This document shows, piece after piece, positions 1 to 4,615 of a stretch of 6,040 nt of DNA. Both the position numbers and the translations under genes were made by a program. The DNA comes from Gammaproteobacteria bacterium (GTDB lineage Bacteria; Pseudomonadota; Gammaproteobacteria; JALTLT01), in assembly GCA_027001815.1 (NCBI GenBank), contig JALTLT010000142.1, forward strand, positions 1-6,040, read 5' to 3'. Each line of letters starts with the position of its first letter. The stretch's first letter is position 1. Under the pieces are notes generated by a model. That model saw nothing but the letters and a program-made list of their open reading frames with translations, was not told where the DNA came from and made no database searches.

Positions 1-105
1 GCCACGCCTCCAGCGCCCCCAGCGCCTTGCGCCCCACCGGCAAGGGGGCCAGGACGCGGGTGGTGCCGGTGGGGCGCAAGGCGCTGGGGGCGCTGGAGGC
101 GTGGC
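1..105. repeat. Perfect 42-bp inverted repeat at the window edge (probable fold-back artefact)
   Basis: Bases 1-42 are the exact reverse complement of bases 64-105, with a 21-bp spacer (43-63). The right arm encodes normal XerC sequence (VGRKALGALEAW region). The left arm gives non-XerC residues (HASSAPSALRP) in the same frame. A perfect arm starting at base 1, with only one side coding sensibly, is what a hairpin or chimeric read end at a contig terminus produces. The junction probably lies near 36-42, where ACCGGCA fits both readings. A real cruciform is possible but less likely. Confidence 0.85.
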
Positions 106-440
106 AGAAGGTGCGGGGGGAGATGGCGGCGGAGGGGGAGCGGGCGCTCTTTGTGGGCCGTCACGGACGGCGCCTGGGGCGTGCCGGCATTCAGCAGAGG
201 CTGGCGCTGTGGGGGGTCCGCCAGGGGGTGCCGGACCGGGTCCACCCCCACCGCCTGCGCCACTCCTTCGCCAGTCATCTGCTGGAGTCCTCCGGCGACC
301 TCCGGGCGGTGCAGGAGCTGCTCGGCCACAGCGACATCGCCACCACCCAGATCTACACCCACCTCGACTTCCAGCATCTTGCCAGGGTCTACGATGCCGC
401 CCATCCCCGGGCCCGGCGCAGGCGGCGCAAAGGCGATTGA
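3..440 (+). CDS. xerC: Tyrosine recombinase XerC, C-terminal part (5' truncated)
   Basis: This is the catalytic C-terminal part of a XerC/XerD-family tyrosine recombinase, which with its partner resolves chromosome dimers at dif during division. Visible catalytic residues are the lysine of the GKG hairpin (codon 42-44), the His and Arg of the HRLRHSF box (codons 249-251 and 258-260), the His of LLGHS (327-329) and the nucleophilic Tyr of QIYTH (354-356). The N-terminal SAM-like domain and the first catalytic Arg lie off the window. The end VYDAAHPRAR followed by an arginine-rich tail is typical of XerC rather than XerD, and the hslV neighbour supports this. The frame is open to the left edge, but bases 1 to about 42 are the reverse complement of 64-105. 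The codons before GKG do not resemble XerC and are probably not genuine. The TTG at 27 should not be taken as a start. Confidence 0.88.
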   Translation, partial: HASSAPSALRPTGKGARTRVVPVGRKALGALEAWQKVRGEMAAEGERALFVGRHGRRLGRAGIQQRLALWGVRQGVPDRVHPHRLRHSFASHLLESSGDLRAVQELLGHSDIATTQIYTHLDFQHLARVYDAAHPRARRRRRKGD

Positions 441-463
441 ATCCGCCCGCGGCGTGATACAAT
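437..463 (+). promoter_or_regulatory. Candidate promoter for hslVU (extended -10)
   Basis: TGATACAAT at 455-463 is an extended -10 (TGn followed by TACAAT, five of six to TATAAT). A weak -35 TTGAAT (437-442) lies 15 bp upstream, overlapping the xerC stop codon. The ATTGAAT element also resembles a heat-shock sigma-32 -35 (CTTGAAA), which would suit hslVU. However, no CCCCAT-type -10 follows it, so sigma-70 use is the simpler reading. The predicted start would fall near 470, giving a leader of about 35 nt before hslV. Only sequence pattern supports this. Confidence 0.4.
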
Positions 464-503
464 TCCCCCCCTTCCGGACCCTTTCCCAACACGGGAGACC
501 CCA

Positions 504-1046
504 GTGAAACAGTTTCGTGGTACCACCATCCTGTCGGTGCGGCGCAACGGCGCCGTGGTGGTCGGCGGCGACGGCCAGGTGAGCCTCGGCGACACGGTGA
601 TGAAGGGCAACGCCCGCAAGGTGCGGCGCCTCTATCACGACCGTGTCCTGGCGGGCTTCGCCGGTGGCACCGCCGACGCCTTCACCCTCTTCGAACGCTT
701 CGAGGGCAAGCTGGAACAGCACGGCGGCCATCTGGTGCGCGCTGCGGTGGAGATGGCCAAGGACTGGCGTACGGACCGCATGCTGCGGCGCCTGGAGGCG
801 CTGCTGGTGGTGGCCGACCGCAACGCCTCGCTGGTCATCTCCGGCAATGGCGACGTGATCGAGCCGGAGCACGACATCATGGCGATCGGTTCCGGCGGTG
901 CCTACGCCCAGGCGGCCGCCCGGGCGCTGCTGGAGAACACCGACCTCGGCGCGCGGGAGATCGTCGAGCGGGGGCTGCACATCGCCGCCGACATCTGTGT
1001 CTACACCAACCACCAGCTCACCATCGAGGAGCTGGCCCTCGACTGA
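504..1046 (+). CDS. hslV: ATP-dependent protease proteolytic subunit HslV (ClpQ)
   Basis: HslV is the threonine peptidase of the HslVU complex. It forms a cytoplasmic double hexamer that degrades proteins fed to it by HslU. The 180-residue product matches the family along its whole length. A short pro-segment MKQFRG is followed by the catalytic threonine (T7, mature Thr1). D23, K39 and S130 align with mature Asp17, Lys33 and Ser124. The GFAGGTADAF block (51-60) and KDWRTDRMLRRLEALL (86-101) are near-identical to known HslV. At the C-terminal cation site, A162, C165 and T168 stand where E. coli has Gly, Cys and Thr; a Gly-to-Ala change there should be harmless. The start is GTG at 504, with GGGAGA (493-498) five bases upstream. 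hslU follows after 39 bp, so the two form one operon, perhaps driven from the candidate promoter overlapping the end of xerC. Confidence 0.97.
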   Translation: MKQFRGTTILSVRRNGAVVVGGDGQVSLGDTVMKGNARKVRRLYHDRVLAGFAGGTADAFTLFERFEGKLEQHGGHLVRAAVEMAKDWRTDRMLRRLEALLVVADRNASLVISGNGDVIEPEHDIMAIGSGGAYAQAAARALLENTDLGAREIVERGLHIAADICVYTNHQLTIEELALD

Positions 1047-1085
1047 GCGGCGCTGCCGCCTTTCCGGGAGAGAGGATTCCAACCC

Positions 1086-2420
1086 ATGTCCCAGATGACC
1101 CCAAGGGAGATCGTCCAGGAGCTGGACAAGCACATCGTCGGCCAGGACGCCGCCAAGCGGGCGGTGGCCATCGCCCTGCGCAACCGCTGGCGGCGGATGC
1201 AGTTGCCGGAAGAGCTGCGCAACGAGATCACCCCCAAGAACATCCTCATGATCGGTCCCACCGGCGTCGGCAAGACCGAGATCGCCCGCCGCCTGGCGCG
1301 GCTGGCCAACGCCCCCTTCATCAAGGTGGAGGCGACCAAGTTCACCGAAGTGGGCTACGTGGGGCGCGACGTGGAGTCGATCATCCGCGATCTGGTGGAC
1401 ATCGCCATCAAGCTGACCCGTGAGGCGGCGATGGAGAAGGTGAAGCACCGGGCCGGGGATGCCGCCGAGGAGCGGGTCCTCGACGTGCTGCTGCCGGCGC
1501 CCCGCCGGCTCGACTTCTCCACCGACGAGGAGGCGGCCCACGAATCGGAGACCCGCCAGAAGCTGCGCAAGAAGCTGCGTGAGGGGGCCCTGGACGAACG
1601 GGAGATCGAGATCGAGCTGACCCAGAACGCCCTCGGCGTGGAGATCATGGCTCCCCCCGGGATGGAGGAGATGACCAGCCAGCTCCAGGGGCTGTTCCAG
1701 AACCTGGCCGGCGGCCGTACCCGCACCCGCAAGCTGCGCATCCGCGAGGCGCTGCGCCTGCTCCAGGAGGAGGAGGCCACCAAGCTGGTCAACGAGGAGG
1801 AGATCAAGCTGGAGGCGCTGCAGGCGGTGGAGCAGAACGCCATCGTCTTCATCGACGAGATCGACAAGGTGGCCAAGCGGGGCGAGCAAGGCGGTCCCGA
1901 CGTCTCCCGGGAGGGGGTGCAGCGCGACCTGCTGCCGCTGGTGGAGGGGTGCACCGTGACCACCAAGCACGGCATGGTGCGTACCGACCACATCCTCTTC
2001 ATCGCCTCCGGCGCCTTCCACCTGGCCAAGCCCTCCGACCTGATTCCGGAGCTGCAGGGGCGGCTGCCGATCCGGGTGGAGCTGGAGGCGCTCACCAGCG
2101 AGGACTTCGTGCGCATCCTCACCGAGCCCGATGCCTCCCTGACCGAGCAGTATGCGGCGCTGATGGCCACCGAGGGGGTCACCCTGCGCTTCACCGAGGA
2201 GGGGGTGCGGCGCATCGCCGAGGTGGCCTTCGAGGTGAACGAGCGCACCGAGAACATCGGCGCCCGGCGACTGCACACGGTGATGGAGCGGCTGCTGGAG
2301 AAGGTCTCCTTCGACGCCGCCGACCGGGGCGGCACCACCGTGGAGATCGACGCCGCCTACGTGGACGAACAGCTCGCCGATCTGGCCGCCAACGAGGATC
2401 TGAGCCGCTACATCCTCTGA
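1086..2420 (+). CDS. hslU: ATP-dependent protease ATPase subunit HslU (ClpY)
   Basis: HslU is the AAA+ unfoldase that caps HslV, recognises and unfolds substrates and threads them into the peptidase. The 444-residue product is the usual length and is complete. Visible elements are Walker A GPTGVGKT (57-64), the pore loop GYVG (90-93), and a charged helical I-domain insertion (about 110-240). Walker B is IVFIDE (253-258), with a sensor-1 region IASGAFH (306-312). The Arg finger lies in QGRLP (R326) and sensor 2 is GARRL (392-396). The C-terminal tail EDLSRYIL is the segment known to dock between HslV subunits and activate it, so the pair should be functional. The start is ATG 1086 with GGGAGAGAGGA (1066-1076) nine bases upstream. 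A second in-frame ATG at 1095 is less well spaced. No stops, frameshifts or missing motifs were found. Confidence 0.98.
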   Translation: MSQMTPREIVQELDKHIVGQDAAKRAVAIALRNRWRRMQLPEELRNEITPKNILMIGPTGVGKTEIARRLARLANAPFIKVEATKFTEVGYVGRDVESIIRDLVDIAIKLTREAAMEKVKHRAGDAAEERVLDVLLPAPRRLDFSTDEEAAHESETRQKLRKKLREGALDEREIEIELTQNALGVEIMAPPGMEEMTSQLQGLFQNLAGGRTRTRKLRIREALRLLQEEEATKLVNEEEIKLEALQAVEQNAIVFIDEIDKVAKRGEQGGPDVSREGVQRDLLPLVEGCTVTTKHGMVRTDHILFIASGAFHLAKPSDLIPELQGRLPIRVELEALTSEDFVRILTEPDASLTEQYAALMATEGVTLRFTEEGVRRIAEVAFEVNERTENIGARRLHTVMERLLEKVSFDAADRGGTTVEIDAAYVDEQLADLAANEDLSRYIL

Positions 2421-2474
2421 TCCGGCACCGGGAGGCAGGGGCGCATTTCTCCTAGCATTCTGGTAAGGTATTGC

Positions 2475-2528
2475 CCTTCGATCGGTCTCGACCGCGTCGG
2501 CTGTTCCCGCCGGGATCCCGATCGAAGG
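2475..2528. repeat. 11-bp perfect inverted repeat enclosing small stems
   Basis: CCTTCGATCGG (2475-2485) pairs perfectly with CCGATCGAAGG (2518-2528). The 32-nt interior contains two small stems, CGAC/GTCG (2489-2492 with 2496-2499) and CCC/GGG (2506-2508 with 2512-2514). As RNA it could form a compact three-way junction. It starts 54 bp after the hslU stop. No T-tract follows, so it is not a classic intrinsic terminator. It may belong to the repeat cluster immediately downstream or act as a 3'-end stabilising structure for hslVU mRNA. Confidence 0.65.
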
Positions 2529-2563
2529 CGCCAGAGCCTGTCGGCCTGCAGGTCTCCTGACAG

Positions 2564-2600
2564 GGCGTTGAAAAAGGCCGTCCTGGCCTTTTTCAACGCC
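2564..2600. repeat. Perfect 16-bp hairpin, terminator-like
   Basis: GGCGTTGAAAAAGGCC (2564-2579) and its exact reverse complement (2585-2600) flank a 5-nt loop GTCCT. It contains A5-GGCC-loop-GGCC-T5, which has the outline of a bidirectional intrinsic terminator. The GC core is only four pairs, and the T-run is inside the longer stem rather than after it. It lies 143 bp past hslU, so it could end hslVU transcripts. It may equally be the left end of the repeat unit. Confidence 0.7.
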
Positions 2601-2602
2601 GT

Positions 2603-2627
2603 AAGCCGAAAATGCGATTTCCGGCTT
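2603..2627. repeat. 11-bp hairpin with one mismatch, 3-nt loop
   Basis: AAGCCGAAAAT (2603-2613) pairs with ATTTCCGGCTT (2617-2627) around a GCG loop at 10 of 11 positions, with a single A·C mismatch. It begins two bases after the 16-bp hairpin, so the two would stack closely in RNA or extruded DNA. Confidence 0.65.
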
Positions 2628-2632
2628 CCTCA

Positions 2633-2663
2633 CGTTTTCGATGACCTGGCGTCATTGAAAACG
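2633..2663. repeat. 13-bp hairpin with one G·T pair, 5-nt loop
   Basis: CGTTTTCGATGAC (2633-2645) pairs with GTCATTGAAAACG (2651-2663) around the loop CTGGC. Twelve pairs are Watson-Crick and one is G·T. The wobble keeps the stem intact in + strand RNA but would be an A·C mismatch on the other strand, which weakly hints at folding as + strand RNA. Confidence 0.65.
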
Positions 2664-2686
2664 GCGGCGCATCCATGCACCGCCCA

Positions 2687-2721
2687 CAGGCTGCCGAAAA
2701 ACGGCGTTTTTCAACAGCCTG
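2687..2721. repeat. 35-nt near-palindrome, two 7-bp stems with a 2x2 internal loop
   Basis: CAGGCTG (2687-2693) pairs with CAGCCTG (2715-2721). GAAAAAC (2696-2702) pairs with GTTTTTC (2706-2712). The two stems are separated by a CC/AA internal loop and closed by a GGC loop. It is the right-hand end of the repeat unit. It stops 34 nt before the DUF971 start codon, close enough to affect the mRNA leader but not covering its ribosome binding site. Confidence 0.68.
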
Positions 2722-2741
2722 CCGATGGCAAGAACGAGGCA

Positions 2742-2748
2742 AGAGAGG
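2742..2748 (+). promoter_or_regulatory. Ribosome binding site of the DUF971 gene
   Basis: AGAGAGG (2742-2748) sits seven bases before ATG 2756. It fixes that start in preference to the in-frame upstream ATG at 2675, which lies inside the repeat region, has no such site and would add 27 residues unlike the family. Confidence 0.7.
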
Positions 2749-2755
2749 TAACACC

Positions 2756-3136
2756 ATGTCCGAAGCCAAACCCCTTCCCACCGAGATCCAGCTCCACAGC
2801 AAGTCGCGGGTGCTGGAGATCGCCTTCGACGACGGCAGTCGTTTCCAGCTCCCCTGCGAGTATCTGCGGGTCTTCTCCCCCTCCGCCGAGGTGCAGGGCC
2901 ACGGTCCCGGCCAGGAGGTGCTCCAGGTGGGCAAGGAAAATGTTAATATCGAAAAGATCGAGCCGGTGGGCAACTACGCGGTCTGTCTCCACTTCGACGA
3001 CGGCCACAACACCGGCATCTACGCCTGGGACACCCTCTACCGCCTGGGGCGGGACTACGAGCAGAACTGGGCCAACTATCTGCGCCGCCTGGAAGAGGCG
3101 GGCCACAAGCGCCGCGGCGACGCGGAAGAGAACTGA
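2756..3136 (+). CDS. DUF971 / GBBH-like N-terminal domain protein
   Basis: This is a 126-residue stand-alone DUF971 protein (gamma-butyrobetaine hydroxylase-like N-terminal domain). Family features visible are a paired-strand start LEIAFDDGSRFQLPCEYLRV (20-39), the SPSAEVQGHG segment (41-50), a central NVNIEKIEPVGNYAV stretch (62-76), and FDDGHNTGIYAWDTLYRLG (80-98). A charged, Lys/Arg/Glu-rich tail follows. The family's biochemical role is not established. In eukaryotic gamma-butyrobetaine hydroxylase the domain carries a cysteine-rich zinc site, but here only C34 and C77 are present, so that site appears absent. There is no catalytic dioxygenase domain, signal peptide or membrane segment, so it is probably a small cytoplasmic protein. 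A DUF971 gene next to hslU and/or ubi genes is a recurrent gammaproteobacterial arrangement (from memory). ubiE follows after a 73-bp gap. Confidence 0.88.
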   Translation: MSEAKPLPTEIQLHSKSRVLEIAFDDGSRFQLPCEYLRVFSPSAEVQGHGPGQEVLQVGKENVNIEKIEPVGNYAVCLHFDDGHNTGIYAWDTLYRLGRDYEQNWANYLRRLEEAGHKRRGDAEEN

Positions 3137-3171
3137 GCATTCCGGGCGGTTCCCTGCGAGTGCGCGGTACC

Positions 3172-3189
3172 GGGTCCCGTCGGGGGCCC
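3172..3189 (+). other. Small hairpin in the ubiE leader
   Basis: GGGTCCC (3172-3178) can pair with GGGGCCC (3183-3189) around a GTCG loop, giving seven pairs including one T·G. It lies in the 73-nt gap before ubiE and ends nine bases before the purine-rich ribosome binding site. It may tune ubiE translation or mark RNA processing. In DNA this GC-rich such a stem can also arise by chance. Confidence 0.35.
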
Positions 3190-3197
3190 TGCAAGAC

Positions 3198-3207
3198 GGG
3201 GGAAGGG
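3198..3207 (+). promoter_or_regulatory. Ribosome binding site deciding the ubiE start
   Basis: GGGGGAAGGG (3198-3207) directly precedes GTG 3210; a GGAAG core (3201-3205) leaves four bases to the start. This matters because the ubiE frame is open far upstream, back through the DUF971 gene in another frame. The site, together with the ETTHFGFQ family N-terminus just inside the gene, fixes the start here. Confidence 0.6.
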
Positions 3208-3209
3208 CC

Positions 3210-3983
3210 GTGAACAGCAAGCCAGAGCAGCCGGTCGAGGACGACGAGACCACCCATTTCGGATTCCAGCGCGTGCCCAGGGAGGAGAAGGCGCGCCGGG
3301 TCGCCGAGGTGTTCCACTCGGTGGCGGACAAGTACGACCTCATGAACGACCTGATGTCCATGGGGATCCACCGCCTCTGGAAGCGCCAGGCGATCGAGCT
3401 GGCCGGCGCCCGGCCGGGGCAGAAGGTGCTCGACCTGGCCGGCGGCACCGGCGACCTGGCGGCCCGTTTCGCCCAGATCGTCGGCCCCCGCGGCAAGGTG
3501 GTGCTGGCCGACATCAACGCCTCCATGCTGGAGCAGGGGCGGGCGCGGCTGGTGGATCGCGGCATCGTCGGCAACGTGGAGTTCGTCCAGGCCGACGCCC
3601 AGGCGCTGCCCTTTCCCGACGACGAGTTCGACCTGATCACCATAGCCTTCGGCCTGCGCAACGTCACCGACAAGGATGCCGCCCTGCGCTCCATGTTCCG
3701 GGTCCTCAAGCCGGGCGGGCGGCTGCTGGTGCTGGAGTTCTCCCAGCCCGTCGCGCCGGGCCTCAAGCCTCTCTACGACCTCTACTCCTTCAACGTCCTG
3801 CCGGTGCTGGGCCGGCTGGTCACCGGCGATGCCGACAGCTACCGCTATCTGGCCGAGTCGATCCGCATGCACCCCGACCAGGAGACCCTCAAGGGGATGA
3901 TGGAGGCGGCCGGTTTCGAACGGGTGGAGTACTTCAACCTCACCGGAGGCATCGTCGCCATCCACCGGGGGTTCAAGCTGTGA
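3210..3983 (+). CDS. ubiE: Ubiquinone/menaquinone biosynthesis C-methyltransferase UbiE
   Basis: UbiE is the SAM-dependent C-methyltransferase that methylates the benzoquinol ring in ubiquinone synthesis and demethylmenaquinol where menaquinone is made. The 257-residue product matches the family end to end (E. coli about 251), with a slightly longer N-terminus. Visible features are ETTHFGFQ (13-20) and FHSVADKYDLMNDLMSMGIHRLWK (35-58). SAM motif I is VLDLAGGTGDLA (73-84), with D101 at the end of strand 2 and QADA (127-130) lining the SAM pocket. The two UbiE signatures are GLRNVTDKDAALRSMFRVLKPGG (148-170) and the block around SIRMHPDQETLKGMMEAAGF (217-236). The start is GTG 3210, supported by a strong purine tract. 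Its TGA overlaps the ubiJ GTG (GTGA, 3980-3983), indicating translational coupling. Nothing is missing or broken. Confidence 0.97.
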   Translation: MNSKPEQPVEDDETTHFGFQRVPREEKARRVAEVFHSVADKYDLMNDLMSMGIHRLWKRQAIELAGARPGQKVLDLAGGTGDLAARFAQIVGPRGKVVLADINASMLEQGRARLVDRGIVGNVEFVQADAQALPFPDDEFDLITIAFGLRNVTDKDAALRSMFRVLKPGGRLLVLEFSQPVAPGLKPLYDLYSFNVLPVLGRLVTGDADSYRYLAESIRMHPDQETLKGMMEAAGFERVEYFNLTGGIVAIHRGFKL

Positions 3984-4615
3984 AGCTCCCCGCCGCCGCC
4001 CTGGCGGCCCTGGAGACCGCCATCAACGGCGCCCTGGCCCTCGATCCCCTCACCCCGCCGCGGCTGGCAGAGCTGGCCGGCCGGGTGATCGCCGTCCAGG
4101 TGACCGATCTCGACCTCACCCTCTACCTGGTCTGTGGCCCCCTGGGAATGGAGCTGCTCGGCACCTACGAAGGGGAGCCCGACGCCACCATCCGCGGTTC
4201 CAGCCTGGCGCTGCTGGGGCAGGGGATCGGTGACCCCGACCAGGGCGCGGCGGTGATGCGTGGCGAGGTGGAGCTGCTTGGCGACACCCGCCTCGCCCAG
4301 CGCATGCAGCGCATCCTGCGGGAGATGGAGATCGACTGGGAGGGCCACCTGGCGCGTCTCACCGGCGACCTGGTGGCCCACCAGGTGGGCCGTCTGGCGC
4401 GGGCCGGGTTCGGTTGGCTGGGCGACACCCGCCGCTCGCTGGAGGCGGATCTGCGCGAGTATCTCGAAGAGGAGCTGCGACTGCTGCCGGCGGCGGCCGA
4501 GATGGAGCAGTTCCTCGAGGAGGTGGACGAGACGCGGGCCTGGGCCGACCGTCTGGAGGCGCGTCTCCGGCTGCTGGAGCAGCGCCCGGAGGCAGAAGGC
4601 GGGGCGGCGTCGTGA
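3980..4615 (+). CDS. ubiJ: Ubiquinone biosynthesis accessory factor UbiJ (SCP2 domain)
   Basis: UbiJ is an SCP2-type lipid-binding protein that, with UbiK, helps hold ubiquinone intermediates for the soluble Ubi enzyme complex. The 211-residue product is close to the E. coli length (about 201). Residues 1-30 form an amphipathic start (LETAINGALALDP). An SCP2-like fold follows to about 115, with DLTLYLVCGPLGMELLGTYEGEPDATIRG (45-73, short hydrophobic strands) and GEVELLGDTRLAQRMQRIL (95-113). The conserved DWEGHLARLTGDLVAHQVG block is at 119-137. The tail (about 172-202) is a Glu/Arg/Leu-rich probable coiled coil, the part linked in the family to UbiK contact. No catalytic motif is expected and none is seen. 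It starts with GTG inside the ubiE stop and ends inside the ubiB start, with no separate ribosome binding site of note, so it depends on coupling. Confidence 0.9.
   Translation: MKLPAAALAALETAINGALALDPLTPPRLAELAGRVIAVQVTDLDLTLYLVCGPLGMELLGTYEGEPDATIRGSSLALLGQGIGDPDQGAAVMRGEVELLGDTRLAQRMQRILREMEIDWEGHLARLTGDLVAHQVGRLARAGFGWLGDTRRSLEADLREYLEEELRLLPAAAEMEQFLEEVDETRAWADRLEARLRLLEQRPEAEGGAAS

Larger units (their letters stand above)
2561..2721. repeat. ~161-bp hairpin-array unit with imperfect terminal inverted repeats (MITE- or REP-like candidate)
   Basis: The left end CAGGGCGTTGAAAAA (2561-2575) matches the reverse complement of the right end TTTTTCAACAGCCTG (2707-2721) at 13 of 15 positions. 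Between and including these ends lie four consecutive hairpins (2564-2600, 2603-2627, 2633-2663, 2687-2721). Related short words recur inside, such as GCCGAAAA (2605-2612 and 2693-2700) and GAAAACGGCG-like sequence (2657-2666 and 2696-2706). It has no coding potential I trust. No clear target duplication is seen at the exact ends, although AGCCTGTCG (2535-2543) and AGCCTGCCG (2716-2724) form a near-direct repeat around it. It could be a non-autonomous mobile element, a REP/BIME-type cluster, or a structured leader. Genome copy number would decide. Confidence 0.55.
2421..2755. other. 335-bp gap rich in inverted repeats
   Basis: No convincing gene lies between hslU and the DUF971 gene. From 2475 to 2721 the gap is nearly continuous secondary-structure potential: a long-loop stem, then four short-loop hairpins, described separately. 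It is locally more A+T-rich (repeated A5/T5 runs) than the flanking genes. Bases 2421-2474 and 2722-2741 hold nothing I recognise. I found no good promoter; TGGTAAGGT (2461-2469) has an extended -10 look but no -35. The gap separates the hslVU unit from the ubi-linked unit. Confidence 0.8.

Noticed and set aside
1..105. Xer dif or attachment site next to xerC
   Set aside because: dif sites are about 28 bp, with 11-bp arms and a 6-8 bp centre. This is a 42-bp exact fold-back whose one arm is ordinary xerC coding sequence.
1355..2338. Minus-strand open frame of 327 codons opposite hslU
   Set aside because: A Ser/Arg-rich antisense shadow of a fully conserved hslU, with no domain or ribosome binding site.
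2461..2469. Extended -10-like TGGTAAGGT as a promoter for the downstream genes
   Set aside because: It matches TATAAT at only three of six positions, has no -35 at suitable spacing, and lies nearly 300 bp from the next gene behind several hairpins.
2473..2530. Cloverleaf-like fold suggesting a tRNA
   Set aside because: The paired region is only about 54 nt and lacks a recognisable T-loop, anticodon arm or acceptor/CCA layout.
2564..2600. Classic intrinsic terminator for hslU
   Set aside because: The T-run is inside the stem and the GC core is only four pairs. It could still stop transcription, but it is listed as a hairpin of the repeat unit rather than a terminator.
2561..2721. CRISPR-like repeats
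   Set aside because: The stems differ from one another in sequence and length, and there are no regularly spaced identical repeats or spacers.
2568..3209. In-frame upstream extension of ubiE back to 2568
   Set aside because: The extra ~214 codons run through the hairpin array and the DUF971 gene in the wrong frame and give Ser/Thr/Arg-rich sequence. UbiE's known N-terminus and a strong ribosome binding site place the start at 3210, so this is not a fusion protein.
2711..3965. Two long minus-strand open frames opposite the DUF971 gene and ubiE
   Set aside because: They overlap conserved + strand genes, have repetitive composition and show no recognisable motifs.
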